Part shown: positions 1-8,202 of the stretch, piece by piece
Position numbering within the stretch: position 1 is the stretch's first letter
Layout: every line of letters starts with the position of its first letter
From: Vibrio sonorensis
Lineage (GTDB): Bacteria; Pseudomonadota; Gammaproteobacteria; Enterobacterales; Vibrionaceae
Direction of reading: 5' to 3'
Length of the DNA: 49,677 bases
Assembly: GCF_001854765.1 (NCBI RefSeq)
Contig: NZ_LJJE01000109.1
Coordinates: forward strand, 1 to 49,677
Position numbers and translations under genes: made by a program
Notes under the pieces: model-generated
What the model was told of the DNA's origin: nothing
The model's input: the letters and a program-made list of their open reading frames with translations, nothing else
Database searches by the model: none

Positions 1-10
1 AGTATTAATA

Positions 11-42
11 AAAAAGGCAGAAACCTAGGTTTCTGCCTTTTT
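11..42. terminator. Bidirectional rho-independent terminator
   Basis: A near-perfect inverted repeat centred on CCTAGG has an A-run on its left side and a T-run on its right, so it can stop transcription from either direction. On the minus strand it lies about 120 bases after ilvC and probably ends that transcript. The plus-strand gene it might also serve is outside the window. Confidence 0.85.
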
Positions 43-71
43 GCTTATTGTGTGTTTGCTTTATTTTTTTG

Positions 72-140
72 ACCTCATCTTGTCGTGAGGTTCAGTATCA
101 CCCCAACTTCCGTTGGGATGGGTGCCTGTCGTACAGGCAC
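72..140 (-). other. Three consecutive hairpins in the ilvC 3' untranslated region
   Basis: Between the ilvC stop and the terminator are three perfect small stem-loops: GTGCCTGT with ACAGGCAC (122-140), CCCAAC with GTTGGG (102-117), and ACCTCA with TGAGGT (72-91). None is followed by a minus-strand T-run, so they are not obvious terminators. They could protect the 3' end of the mRNA or be part of an RNA processed from the 3' UTR. The function is inferred only. Confidence 0.45.
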
Positions 141-161
141 ACTGCTTTTTCTATAACTTGC

Positions 162-1646
162 TTAGCCGCCTACCGCGATGTGCTTCATGTCCGTCATGTA
201 GCCACGAAGCTCTTCACCGATGTACTCAACTGGGTGATTGCGAATTGCTTCGTTTACTTCGATAAGTGTTTGGTTATCAACCTTGTTAGAGGTTTCACCA
301 AGGCCTTTACCAATCACATCAGTCGATACTGAAGGCATAAACTTCTCACGTAGCAATGGCGTCGCTACGTTCGCGAATAGGTAGTTACCGTATTCTGCTG
401 TGTCTGAAATAACCACGTTCATTTCGTATAGACGCTTACGAGCGATGGTGTTTGCAATCAGCGGTAACTCGTGCAAAGACTCGTAGTAAGCTGATTCATC
501 AATGATGCCAGAAGCTGTCATTGCTTCGAACGCTAGCTCAACACCGGCACGAACCATAGCAACCATTAGGATACCGTTGTCAAAGTATTCTTGCTCGTCG
601 ATCTCTACGTTAGTTTCTGGGTAGTTCTCAAAAGCAGTTTCACCTGTCTCTTCACGCCAACCTAGAAGATTTTTGTCGTTGTTTGCCCAGTCAGCCATCA
701 TGGTGCTAGAGAACTCGCCTTGGATAATGTCATCCATGTGCTTGTTGTATAGCGGACGCATGAGATCTTTTAGCTCTTCAGAAAGCTCGAAAGCACGAAT
801 TTTAGCTGGGTTTGATAGGCGGTCCATCATATGTGTGATACCACCAAACTTAAGTGCTTCAGTTACGGTTTCCCAACCGTATTGAAGTAGCTTACCTGCG
901 TAACCTGGGTCGATGCCGTCGGCAACCATCTTTTCGTAACAAACGATAGAACCCGCTTGAAGCATGCCACATAGGATGGTTTGTTCACCCATAAGGTCAG
1001 ATTTTACCTCTGCAACGAAAGAGGACTCTAGACAGCCAGCACGGTGACCACCAGTTGCAGCAGCCCAAGCTTTAGCGATGTCCCAACCTTCGCCTTTAGG
1101 GTCGTTTTCTGGGTGAACCGCAATTAGTGTTGGTACACCAAAACCACGTTTGTACTCTTCGCGTACTTCCGTACCTGGACATTTAGGCGCCACCATAACA
1201 ACAGTGATGTCTTTACGGATTTGCATACCTTCTTCAACCACGTTGAAGCCATGAGAGTAACCTAGCGCAGCACCTTGTTTCATTAGCGGCATTACCGTTT
1301 CTACAACGTTAGTGTGCTGTTTGTCTGGAGTGAGGTTAACCACAAGATCTGCTTGTGGGATAAGCGTTTCATAGCTACCTACTTCAAAACCGTTTTCTTT
1401 TGCGTTTTTGAACGATTGACGCTGCTCGTCAATCGCTGCCTGACGCAGAGCATACGCAACGTCTAGACCTGAATCACGCATGTTTAGACCTTGGTTAAGG
1501 CCTTGAGCACCACAACCGACGATCACTACTTTTTTACCTTTCAGGAAGTCTGCTTCTGTTGCAAACTCTTCACGGTCCATAAAACGACAACGACCTAGTT
1601 GGTCTAGTTGCTCGCGCAAATTCAAAGTATTGAAATAGTTAGACAT
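162..1646 (-). CDS. ilvC: Ketol-acid reductoisomerase (NADP+)
   Basis: IlvC catalyses the NADPH-dependent rearrangement and reduction of acetolactate or acetohydroxybutyrate in valine, leucine and isoleucine synthesis, in the cytoplasm. The 494-residue length is that of the long class II enzymes of enterobacteria and vibrios. The N-terminal Rossmann motif VIVGCGAQGLNQGLN (about residues 41-55) binds NADPH, and a duplicated all-helical C-terminal part carries the metal and substrate residues. The ATG start is preceded by AAGGAG at good spacing. It is divergent from its activator gene ilvY, with a palindrome between them, which suggests IlvY-dependent induction by the substrate as in Escherichia coli. 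Confidence 0.97.
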   Translation of the reverse strand: MSNYFNTLNLREQLDQLGRCRFMDREEFATEADFLKGKKVVIVGCGAQGLNQGLNMRDSGLDVAYALRQAAIDEQRQSFKNAKENGFEVGSYETLIPQADLVVNLTPDKQHTNVVETVMPLMKQGAALGYSHGFNVVEEGMQIRKDITVVMVAPKCPGTEVREEYKRGFGVPTLIAVHPENDPKGEGWDIAKAWAAATGGHRAGCLESSFVAEVKSDLMGEQTILCGMLQAGSIVCYEKMVADGIDPGYAGKLLQYGWETVTEALKFGGITHMMDRLSNPAKIRAFELSEELKDLMRPLYNKHMDDIIQGEFSSTMMADWANNDKNLLGWREETGETAFENYPETNVEIDEQEYFDNGILMVAMVRAGVELAFEAMTASGIIDESAYYESLHELPLIANTIARKRLYEMNVVISDTAEYGNYLFANVATPLLREKFMPSVSTDVIGKGLGETSNKVDNQTLIEVNEAIRNHPVEYIGEELRGYMTDMKHIAVGG

Positions 1647-1751
1647 TGGGCACTCCTTAATATTCTTCCGTATCGGTCAGCTCTTTCGCTGAATAGTTTC
1701 ATACTAAAGCAGACATCAGGTTGCTTAAAGTGATATATTCACAATTAGTAA

Positions 1752-1766
1752 TTGCAATTTATGCAA
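1752..1766. promoter_or_regulatory. Probable IlvY operator between ilvC and ilvY
   Basis: The segment TTGCA-ATTTA-TGCAA is a perfect 5-bp-arm inverted repeat and fits the T-N11-A form of LysR-type sites. It lies just upstream of the ilvY start and about 105 bases from the ilvC start, where the E. coli ilvYC operators sit. Binding by IlvY is inferred from position and form. Confidence 0.55.
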
Positions 1767-1783
1767 CATTAAGTGACCTATTG

Positions 1784-2674
1784 ATGAATATTAAAAGTCT
1801 GCAGATGTTTATTCATTTGTGTGATAGTAAAAACTTCAGTAAAACCGCCTCTGCCATGCACGTAAGTCCATCGGCACTCAGCCGACAGATACAAAAGCTG
1901 GAACAAGACGTTGGACAGAGCCTTTTCGCTCGTGACAATCGCAGTGTCGATCTAACACCTGCCGGAAAAAAACTTTTGCCCGTCGCCATAGGTATTGTCA
2001 GCGAATGGCAGCAATATCAAGCACAACTCACTGGACAGGAAAAAGAACTGCAAGGGGAAATTCGCCTGTATTGTTCCGTGACTGCAAGCTACAGCCACTT
2101 GCCTGAACTACTGTCTGACTTCAGGATTCAGCATCCTCTAATTGAATTTAAACTGTCGACAGGTGACCCCGCTCAGGCCATTGATAAGGTGATGAGCGAT
2201 GAAGTGGATATCGCTATCTCTGCGATGCCCGACCAACTGCCCGCGCGAATAGAGTTTGAAACCATTAGTGACATCCCACTTTCAGTTATTGCCCCTGTGG
2301 GTATAAGTAGTTTCGCCCAAGAGCTGCAACTAGAAAAACCAGACTGGTCTAAAATCCCTTTTATTGTCCCAGAGGCCGGAACGGCAAGAGATCGCGCCAA
2401 TACTTGGTTTAAATCGATGAAAATCAAACCCAATATCTATGCTCAGGTATCTGGTCACGAAGCGATTGTCAGTATGGTGGCCCTGGGGTGTGGAGTGGGT
2501 ATTGCTCCAGATGTGGTGATAAACAATAGCCCAGTGCGAGAAAAGATTCAGCGTTTAGACGTCGACCCGATTAAGCCTTTCAAACTAGGGGTTTGCTGTA
2601 AACGCGCCCAGTTAAACAACCCTCTTGTCAAAGCGCTTTGGCAAGTTGCAGAAGGAACTTACCTCACTCTTTAG
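1784..2674 (+). CDS. ilvY: LysR-type activator of ilvC
   Basis: IlvY is the LysR-family regulator that activates ilvC when acetolactate or acetohydroxybutyrate accumulates. The N-terminal winged helix-turn-helix includes the stretch SKTASAMHVSPSALSRQIQK, very close to E. coli IlvY, followed by an effector domain with the family signature FCSVTA-like CSVTASYSHLPELL and SGHEAIVSMVALGCGVGIAP. I chose the ATG at 1784, giving 296 residues, because the family N-terminus (here MNIKSLQMFIHLCDS) starts there; the reading frame is open further upstream to 1721 but that part is not family-like and would cover the operator. Confidence 0.93.
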   Translation: MNIKSLQMFIHLCDSKNFSKTASAMHVSPSALSRQIQKLEQDVGQSLFARDNRSVDLTPAGKKLLPVAIGIVSEWQQYQAQLTGQEKELQGEIRLYCSVTASYSHLPELLSDFRIQHPLIEFKLSTGDPAQAIDKVMSDEVDIAISAMPDQLPARIEFETISDIPLSVIAPVGISSFAQELQLEKPDWSKIPFIVPEAGTARDRANTWFKSMKIKPNIYAQVSGHEAIVSMVALGCGVGIAPDVVINNSPVREKIQRLDVDPIKPFKLGVCCKRAQLNNPLVKALWQVAEGTYLTL

Positions 2675-2684
2675 CAAAAAAAGT

Positions 2685-2709
2685 AGAGCCACTTTTTAAA
2701 AGTGGCTCT
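2685..2709. terminator. Bidirectional terminator between ilvY and hemN
   Basis: AGAGCCACTTT pairs with AAAGTGGCTCT around a three-base loop. An A-run lies to the left at 2676-2682, which is a T-run for the minus strand, so hemN is well terminated; the T-rich right side is weaker for ilvY. Confidence 0.8.
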
Positions 2710-2719
2710 GTCTATTGGT

Positions 2720-4108
2720 TTAAATAACTCTTGAGAACTGTTGCTGACGAGCTCTCTCTCGCAAGTATTTGTCAAAACACATACAGATATTTCGAATCAG
2801 CAGTCGACCGCGCAAGGTCACTTTGATATGTGTGTCATCCACCTGCACCAGTTCGTCATTAATGAAGGTTTGCAGCAACTCTAAATCTTGTTTGAAATAG
2901 TCGTTGAAAACCACATTGAACTCTTTTTCTATGCGAGTCTTATCGAGTTTAAAGTTGCAAATCAGTTGCTTGATAACTTCTCTTCTCAGCAAGTCATCAC
3001 TATCTAAGGAAACACCTTTCCACAACGCGTGATGATGCTCCCCTACTTGCGCGTAGTACTTCTTGAGCTCTTTTTGGTTTTGTGCGTAAGCGTCTCCAAT
3101 CATAGAAATGGCGGAGACACCAAAACCGACTAAGTCACATTCACCTTGAGTGGTATAACCTTGGAAATTTCGGTGCAGCACTTCATTTCGCTGAGCAACA
3201 GCGAGTTCGTCTTCAGGTAAAGCGAAGTGATCCATACCGATAAACTGGTATCCCGCACCGGTCAACGTTGTAATGGTATCTTGCAAGATGGCCATCTTTT
3301 CGTCAGCTTGCGGCAAATCGTCATCTTTAATCTTTCGCTGCGCGGCAAATAGCTGTGGCATGTGGGCGTAGTTAAATATCGATAGTCTGCCCGGTTGCAT
3401 TTCCAGCACTTGCTTTAACGTGTCTGAGAAAGAATCTTTGGTCTGTTTAGGCAAGCCGTAGATAAGATCTAGGTTAGTAGAGCGAAAACCTAGCTCTTTA
3501 GCCCGCTTAACCATATCGACAATAAACGCTTCGTCTTGCTCGCGATTCACCAGCTTTTGCACTTCTTTGTTAAAGTCTTGAACACCGATACTTAAGCGGT
3601 TAAAGCCTTCTGAGCGCAAGTGATCAAGCATGTCGAGCTCAATCTCGCGCGGATCGACCTCGATACTGATTTCTGCCGTTGGTTCAAAGTTAAATTCACC
3701 ACGCAGAATCGCCATTAATCGAGAGATCTGATCATTCGACAAGAAAGTGGGAGTACCGCCACCAAAGTGCAGTTGAGTCACCCTTCTACCTTGCAACAGG
3801 CTGGCTCGCGTGCGGATCTCTAACTCTAACGCATCTAAGTAATGATCGGCCTTGTGAGCGTGCCTAGTGATCACCTTATTACAGCCACAGTAGTAACAGA
3901 GCTGATGACAAAACGGGATGTGAATGTAGAGAGATAGAGGGCGCTGAGGGTATTCGGTACAGGCCATATCGTAATCCGCTACAGTGAAAGCTTCGTGAAA
4001 CTCGACTGCGGTTGGGTAAGAGGTATATCTTGGCCCCGAATAGTTATACTTTTCGAGAACCGCCTGATCCCATTCGATCTGTTGACTGGCGACGACTTGC
4101 TGCGACAT
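2720..4108 (-). CDS. hemN: Oxygen-independent coproporphyrinogen III dehydrogenase
   Basis: HemN is a radical-SAM enzyme that converts coproporphyrinogen III to protoporphyrinogen IX without oxygen, in heme synthesis. The cluster-binding motif CxxxCxxC is visible as CHQLCYYCGC, followed by FGGGTPTFL, the SAM-binding glycine motif, and the C-terminus ends RQQQFSRVI as in E. coli HemN. I chose the ATG at 4108 (462 residues), preceded by GGAATG at proper distance, because family homology starts near MSQQVVASQQIEWD. An upstream ATG at 4177 in the same frame would add a non-conserved tail. The gene stands alone between two intergenic regions. Confidence 0.95.
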   Translation of the reverse strand: MSQQVVASQQIEWDQAVLEKYNYSGPRYTSYPTAVEFHEAFTVADYDMACTEYPQRPLSLYIHIPFCHQLCYYCGCNKVITRHAHKADHYLDALELEIRTRASLLQGRRVTQLHFGGGTPTFLSNDQISRLMAILRGEFNFEPTAEISIEVDPREIELDMLDHLRSEGFNRLSIGVQDFNKEVQKLVNREQDEAFIVDMVKRAKELGFRSTNLDLIYGLPKQTKDSFSDTLKQVLEMQPGRLSIFNYAHMPQLFAAQRKIKDDDLPQADEKMAILQDTITTLTGAGYQFIGMDHFALPEDELAVAQRNEVLHRNFQGYTTQGECDLVGFGVSAISMIGDAYAQNQKELKKYYAQVGEHHHALWKGVSLDSDDLLRREVIKQLICNFKLDKTRIEKEFNVVFNDYFKQDLELLQTFINDELVQVDDTHIKVTLRGRLLIRNICMCFDKYLRERARQQQFSRVI

Positions 4109-4219
4109 GGTGCTCATTCCAATTTCGGTTAAGCCAATGATCTTTTCGTTATGATTATTTTTAATCGAAAAGTACAAAGACTCTGGTTACTTTCTCTTTA
4201 GAGCAAGTATTTTGCCACA

Positions 4220-4304
4220 CGACGGCCTTAGCCGTCGGTAGCGAAAAGTTAAAATAGTTACAAATGTTCAGAACTGATAACTCGATCACTCACACTTAGT
4301 GAGT
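4220..4304. other. Intergenic region upstream of hemN with two small palindromes
   Basis: Two perfect inverted repeats lie between hemN and the DUF2489 gene: CGACGGC-CTTA-GCCGTCG at 4220-4237 and ACTCAC-ACTTA-GTGAGT at 4288-4304. Neither is followed by a T-run on either strand, so they are weak terminator candidates. They could end the DUF2489 transcript or act in the hemN leader. I saw no convincing FNR site. Confidence 0.35.
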
Positions 4305-4313
4305 ATAGGAAGG

Positions 4314-4802
4314 TTAAACCATCTGTATAGAGATTTGACTGTTGAGGGGTTCGACTTTCTGCCTAAGGGCTTTTAGCTCTTCAATAACGGCATCTTGCAG
4401 TCGTGACTCAGCCTTGTGGCGAGTTAGGTTTTGTTGCATGCGCTCTTTCTTCGCCAGTTCCTGACGTTCTTCACCACGCGCCATATCTTTCACGATATGA
4501 TAAAGCTCAGATATCGCCGGATACTCTTTGTCGAAATCAACGCGGTCATCGCCTTGGACATAATCCATAATGCAATAAACGCGAATACTGATTTCTGAAA
4601 GGTCACACTGACCTTGGATCCCCGCTAAACACAGCACGCTTACGTTTTCATAGATATTCGCATTGCGTTTATCTATTGCTCGCTTTTGATTGGTGAGCAG
4701 TAACTCCTTTTGCTTCTTAAGCTTGAGCAGAAGGTAACCTGCATAACTCGCCAGAGCAACGATGATCACTACGCCTGCTATAGCCAATAAGGTTACATTC
4801 AT
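4314..4802 (-). CDS. DUF2489 membrane-anchored protein
   Basis: This 162-residue protein starts with a single hydrophobic helix (about residues 3-25, LLAIAGVVIIVALASYAGYL), followed by a basic and helical cytoplasmic-type part. It matches my memory of the DUF2489 family found next to yihI in vibrios and related bacteria. No enzymatic motif is visible and the function is unknown. It is the last gene of an operon with a methyltransferase and yihI; the gap to yihI is 8 bases, which suggests co-translation. The C-terminal half is rich in Lys, Glu, Arg and Gln and probably forms a coiled coil. Confidence 0.8.
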   Translation of the reverse strand: MNVTLLAIAGVVIIVALASYAGYLLLKLKKQKELLLTNQKRAIDKRNANIYENVSVLCLAGIQGQCDLSEISIRVYCIMDYVQGDDRVDFDKEYPAISELYHIVKDMARGEERQELAKKERMQQNLTRHKAESRLQDAVIEELKALRQKVEPLNSQISIQMV

Positions 4803-4810
4803 ATCAACAC

Positions 4811-5365
4811 CTACCCTTTAAAGTCGTTCAGATCTAGGTTTTCAAACTGAGAAAGTAGCTCATCTTCACTCGCTGGTGCTTTTTTTGCTTTCTTTACAGG
4901 TTGAACTTCAATTTCTTCCTGCTCTTCTTCGACTTCCTCTTCGTAGATGCCCAGTTGCTTCATCAACACTTCAATGCGGTCAAGCTTCTCATCTACCGTG
5001 CGTTGTAGGCCTGCACCTAACTTCTCACCGTTTTCGATACGCTCTAACAGCACTAATAATTGAGCATCATTTTCCAGTATTTCTAGCTCTTTTTCAGCAG
5101 AAAGACGACGTTCTTGTTTGCTTGCCTTCTTTGGTGTTTCAACGACAAGCGGAATTTTCTTTTTGCTACCGATACGCGGGTCGCGTTTTTCACCCGCTGC
5201 TCTGAGTTTTTGCTCTTTCGCTTCAGAGTTTCTAGTGCCGGTTTTCAGACCTTTGCGCTTTTTATCTTTTTTACGCAACCTGCCTTCTACATCCGATTGA
5301 GTTCGGTTGCGTACTACGATTACGTCGGTATTACCGCCAGAGCGGCTTTTTTTACTACGACTCAT
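4811..5365 (-). CDS. yihI: Der GTPase-activating protein YihI
   Basis: YihI stimulates the GTPase Der (EngA) and so modulates late 50S ribosome assembly. The 184-residue protein has the typical very basic N-terminal half (SRSKKSRSGG, RKKDKKRKGLKTGTRN) and an acidic C-terminal half with EEEVEEEQEEIEV. This charge split and the adjoining gene order are characteristic of the family. Its ATG overlaps the stop of the upstream methyltransferase by one base (TAATG), so translation is likely coupled. Confidence 0.9.
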   Translation of the reverse strand: MSRSKKSRSGGNTDVIVVRNRTQSDVEGRLRKKDKKRKGLKTGTRNSEAKEQKLRAAGEKRDPRIGSKKKIPLVVETPKKASKQERRLSAEKELEILENDAQLLVLLERIENGEKLGAGLQRTVDEKLDRIEVLMKQLGIYEEEVEEEQEEIEVQPVKKAKKAPASEDELLSQFENLDLNDFKG

Positions 5366-6003
5366 TACCGGGTTTTCCTCAGTAAAATTACATCATTGCC
5401 AATAAATTCTAGTTCGAGCTGGTCCCGCTCTGCCAAATATCGAAACGTTTGTCGGCTAAAAAAGACCACATGCGTCTGGTCGTTTTTATAGTGCCAATTT
5501 GCAAACGCTTCCACGTCGATAACCATTTTGGTCATCAGGCCTATCCAGCCGTTTGGCTTAACCAAATTTAACCATTGCTGCCACACTTTGTTCGGCTCAT
5601 ATAAGTGCTCTATCACTTCAGTGGCAGTTAAAAAATCATACGTTGCGTCTAGTACCCGTTCATCTGGGTGATAGTAGATATCATACAACGACATGTGGTG
5701 CCCACGCTCTTCCAGCATCAGTGAAAGTGTCGGCCCCGGCCCGCAGCCAAAATCAAGCCCATTTGATTCAGGTTCAATGCGATCCACAACAGGATCCGCT
5801 ATTCGAGAAAGAAATCTACGATACCCTTGGTCACTAGGATCATTTTCATGTAGATCATAGTGAGCTTTCTCTGACTTTGCATCCAGTCTTTGCTCCGCAG
5901 GAACAAAGACAAGTTCGCATTGTTGACATTGCAAATAGTCACGACGCTTATCAGAAAAATAGTCTTGTGTGTGCTCAGATGAGCATAGCGGGCACGTATG
6001 CAT
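5365..6003 (-). CDS. SAM-dependent methyltransferase with N-terminal zinc ribbon
   Basis: A 212-residue class I methyltransferase of the Methyltransf_23 type. The N-terminus has two CxxC pairs (CPLC near residue 4 and CQQC near residue 26) that should bind zinc, and the SAM-binding motif LDFGCGPGP follows near residue 83. A later TATEVIEHLYEP motif is typical of this subgroup. The substrate is unknown. The ATG at 6003 is preceded by AGAGGA at good distance. It leads the operon with yihI and the DUF2489 gene, which might hint at a role around translation, but that is only context. Confidence 0.85.
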   Translation of the reverse strand: MHTCPLCSSEHTQDYFSDKRRDYLQCQQCELVFVPAEQRLDAKSEKAHYDLHENDPSDQGYRRFLSRIADPVVDRIEPESNGLDFGCGPGPTLSLMLEERGHHMSLYDIYYHPDERVLDATYDFLTATEVIEHLYEPNKVWQQWLNLVKPNGWIGLMTKMVIDVEAFANWHYKNDQTHVVFFSRQTFRYLAERDQLELEFIGNDVILLRKTR

Positions 6004-6143
6004 TTCGACTTCCTCTTACGGGGATGCGAAACATACCAGAAACTTGCCTTGGAGTGGAGTACTATTGTTTAAATGATAGCCAAATAGATGTTTATTACTC
6101 AATGTGCTTCGGATATTCGATGTTGGAGCTAAAATCTAGATAA

Positions 6144-6440
6144 TAAAAAAGCGATGATCTCTCATCGCTCTCTAATTCCCCTTTAAGGGGCAAACTGTGT
6201 TGCACAATAAATTGCGCATCAATAATCCATTTGTTTTTTGCGCTTTCCCTGCAAAATGTGTCGTTTTTCATCGTCCTGATGAGTTCTTACTTTCCTTGCG
6301 ACACCCATGTCATACTGCTCATCCTGAGCTGGGTCCCTTCCCCGCGTCTATACCTTTAGACCAAGCGACCATCCATGTCATGCTGCTTCGTGCCAACCCA
6401 GATAATGTATCCTGAAACCGACTTTGCTCAAGTGTGCTAC
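6144..6440 (-). ncRNA. CsrB-family regulatory RNA (candidate)
   Basis: The minus strand here reads as a CsrA-sequestering RNA. About 295 bases contain ten GGA motifs, several of them in loops of perfect hairpins: GCTCAGGATGAGC (6317-6329), CATCAGGACGATG (6269-6281), TTTTGC/GCAAAA around AGGGA (6236-6256) and GTCTA/TAGAC around AAGG (6346-6361). The RNA ends in a strong terminator, AGCGATGA/TCATCGCT at 6150-6169 followed by a T-run. No protein is encoded in the region. The 5' end is uncertain: a TAAAAT-like -10 gives about 6440, a TAGATA-like one about 6478. By repressing CsrA such RNAs control quorum sensing, motility and carbon storage in vibrios. Which Csr RNA paralogue it is cannot be told from sequence alone. 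Confidence 0.75.
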
Positions 6441-6521
6441 AGCAAAATTTTAAGAAAAAATCATCAGAAAAGTCGCAAAGTTTTATCTATCAGCCAGTTA
6501 CCTCATTCGACCCAATTTCAC

Positions 6522-6539
6522 TATGGCAGATGTCTCACA
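6522..6539 (-). promoter_or_regulatory. Possible VarA/GacA-family response-regulator site upstream of the CsrB-like RNA
   Basis: The minus strand reads TGTGAGACATCTGCCATA, matching 13 of 18 positions of the UvrY/GacA site TGTGAGAGATCTCTTACA as I remember it. It lies about 80-100 bases upstream of the inferred RNA start, the usual place for this upstream activating site. The second half-site is weak. Confidence 0.45.
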
Positions 6540-6598
6540 AGACAACGAGCAACTTTACTCTACAGACCTAAAAATCCTATGTGATGCTGCACAAATAA

Positions 6599-6625
6599 AA
6601 ACACCCCGGGAATACCGAGGTGTTT
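6599..6625 (-). terminator. Terminator of cytochrome c4 gene
   Basis: AAACACC-CGG pairs with CCG-AGGTGTTT around GAATA, with an A-run (minus-strand T-run) at 6597-6601. It lies 33 bases after the cytochrome c4 stop. Confidence 0.8.
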
Positions 6626-6657
6626 AAAGACATTGTTGCTCGAGCTATAGGGTTTGA

Positions 6658-7275
6658 TTAATGCAAACCGCCAACGTATTTTGACAACACTTCGATGTCT
6701 TCGTCGGTCAGCTTCTTGGCGATATCGCGCATCATGGCGTTCATATCATTGCCACGTGAGCCGTCGCGAAACTTCTCTAGACTCGATTTAATGTATTCAG
6801 CTCGTTGGCCCGAAATTTTCGGGAACCCCGATAGTTCAGTGCCGTTACCACGAGGGCCGTGACACGCAATACAAGCCGTTAAACCACGTTCCATATCACC
6901 AGCGGTATAGAGAACTTTACCTTGCTCTACAACGTTTTCAGGTGTGGTATTGTGTGCAATTGGCAATGACGCATAATACGCCGCTAGATCAGCCATATCT
7001 TGCTCAGTGAGTGTAAGAACCATACCAGCCATTACAGGATCAACACGACCTTGCTTGTTACCTGTATCGACAGCCAGTTTGAAATCTCTTAACTGCTTTT
7101 CAATATACTTAGCGTGCTGACCCGCTAAAGATGGATAGTTAAGTAGTGCAGCATTGCCGTCTGCACCGTGGCAGGCCGCACATGTTACGGATTTTGCTTT
7201 ACCAGCTTCGATGCTGCCTTGGGCCCACACAGAACAGCTGGCTAAAAGACTCAAGATTAGCGCTAATTTCTTCAT
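6658..7275 (-). CDS. Diheme cytochrome c4
   Basis: A 205-residue periplasmic electron carrier, typically feeding cytochrome oxidases such as cbb3. The signal peptide (MKKLALILSLLASCSVWA) is followed by two cytochrome c domains with heme motifs CAACH (near residue 33) and CIACH (near residue 136), and the two-domain size fits cytochrome c4. The ATG is preceded by TGGAA. It is a single-gene unit with its own terminator. It lies divergent from engB, as in other vibrios and enterobacteria-related genomes. Confidence 0.92.
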   Translation of the reverse strand: MKKLALILSLLASCSVWAQGSIEAGKAKSVTCAACHGADGNAALLNYPSLAGQHAKYIEKQLRDFKLAVDTGNKQGRVDPVMAGMVLTLTEQDMADLAAYYASLPIAHNTTPENVVEQGKVLYTAGDMERGLTACIACHGPRGNGTELSGFPKISGQRAEYIKSSLEKFRDGSRGNDMNAMMRDIAKKLTDEDIEVLSKYVGGLH

Positions 7276-7432
7276 GACATTCCATTATAATTATCAAGCT
7301 TCCAGTACCACTTTGTGGCTTCACTCATGGTACAATTGGTACAATAGGTGACCTTATGCCGAGCACGGTTATTTTACACAATTTAACGAAAAAGTAATCA
7401 ATCGACTACACAAAGTCGAGATGGAGTTAACA

Positions 7433-8083
7433 GTGAGCGTAAAAATTAGTTATCAAAACACGCATTTCATCACCAGCGCACCCGACATTCGCCATTTACC
7501 GGAAGACGAAGGGATAGAAATCGCGTTCGCCGGCCGTTCTAATGCCGGAAAATCGAGCTCGCTGAACCGACTCACGAACCAAAAGAGTCTGGCAAAAACC
7601 AGTAAGACCCCTGGCCGAACTCAGCTTATTAACCTTTTTAAGGTAGCTGATGGATGCCATATCGTCGACTTGCCGGGATACGGCTTTGCCCAAGTTCCTT
7701 TAGAGATGAAGAAAAAATGGCAAAAGTCGCTGGGTGAGTATCTTCAAAAGCGTCAATGTTTGAAAGGATTGGTGGTACTTATGGATATCCGCCACCCCAT
7801 GAAAGATCTCGACCAACAGCTTATCTACTGGGCTGTCGACAGCGGTATCCCCGTTCAGGTGTTACTGACAAAAGCAGATAAGCTGAAAAGCGGCGCACGC
7901 AAAGCTCAAGTATTAAAAATTAAGGAAGAAGCCCTTGCGTTTGGCGGCGACGTCAAAGTCGATGCTTTCTCTTCTTTAAAAGGACTTGGGGTTGATGCTC
8001 TGCGCAACAAACTGGACTCGTGGTTTGCCCCTGCTTTTGAGCAACAGGACGAGGAAACACTAGGCGGAAACGAGCAAGTTTAA
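7433..8083 (+). CDS. engB: Ribosome biogenesis GTPase EngB (YsxC/YihA)
   Basis: EngB is an essential small GTPase needed for 50S subunit assembly. All G motifs are present: GRSNAGKSS (G1), TSKTPGRTQ (G2), DLPGYG (G3) and TKAD (G4). I chose the GTG at 7433, giving 216 residues, because GGAG sits six bases upstream and family homology begins at SVKISYQNTHF; the in-frame ATG at 7421 has no usable ribosome binding site. It is followed by its own terminator and lies next to the spf-polA region, the common gammaproteobacterial order. Confidence 0.95.
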   Translation: MSVKISYQNTHFITSAPDIRHLPEDEGIEIAFAGRSNAGKSSSLNRLTNQKSLAKTSKTPGRTQLINLFKVADGCHIVDLPGYGFAQVPLEMKKKWQKSLGEYLQKRQCLKGLVVLMDIRHPMKDLDQQLIYWAVDSGIPVQVLLTKADKLKSGARKAQVLKIKEEALAFGGDVKVDAFSSLKGLGVDALRNKLDSWFAPAFEQQDEETLGGNEQV

Positions 8084-8101
8084 GCGCCCAAACATTCAAT
8101 T

Positions 8102-8126
8102 AGCTCGACTCTGGTCGGGCTTTTTT
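8102..8126 (+). terminator. Terminator of engB
   Basis: AGCTCGAC pairs with GTCGGGCT around TCTG (one G-T pair), followed directly by six T. It lies 18 bases after the engB stop. Confidence 0.88.
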
Positions 8127-8152
8127 ATGCCTGTTAATGGCCAAACAACGGG

Positions 8153-8202
8153 TATAAAAACCCCGCCATCAAGACGGGGCAACGGGAGAGAAATCATAGT
8201 TA
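8153..8202 (-). ncRNA. Candidate short RNA downstream of Spot 42
   Basis: On the minus strand a terminator-like hairpin, GCCCCGTC/GGCGGGG around TTGAT, is followed by five T (8156-8160). Upstream of it is a possible extended -10 (TTGCATAAT, 8209-8217), which would give an RNA of about 50 bases. No protein gene on the minus strand needs this terminator: the nearest upstream unit, Spot 42, has its own. A roughly 60-nucleotide RNA (VSsrna24, as I remember it) has been described downstream of spf in Vibrionaceae and may be the same. The 5' end is uncertain. Confidence 0.5.

Noticed and set aside
6197..6584. Two plus-strand reading frames of about 70 residues in the gap after the methyltransferase
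   Set aside because: They have no homology pattern or ribosome binding site, and lie opposite the CsrB-like RNA.
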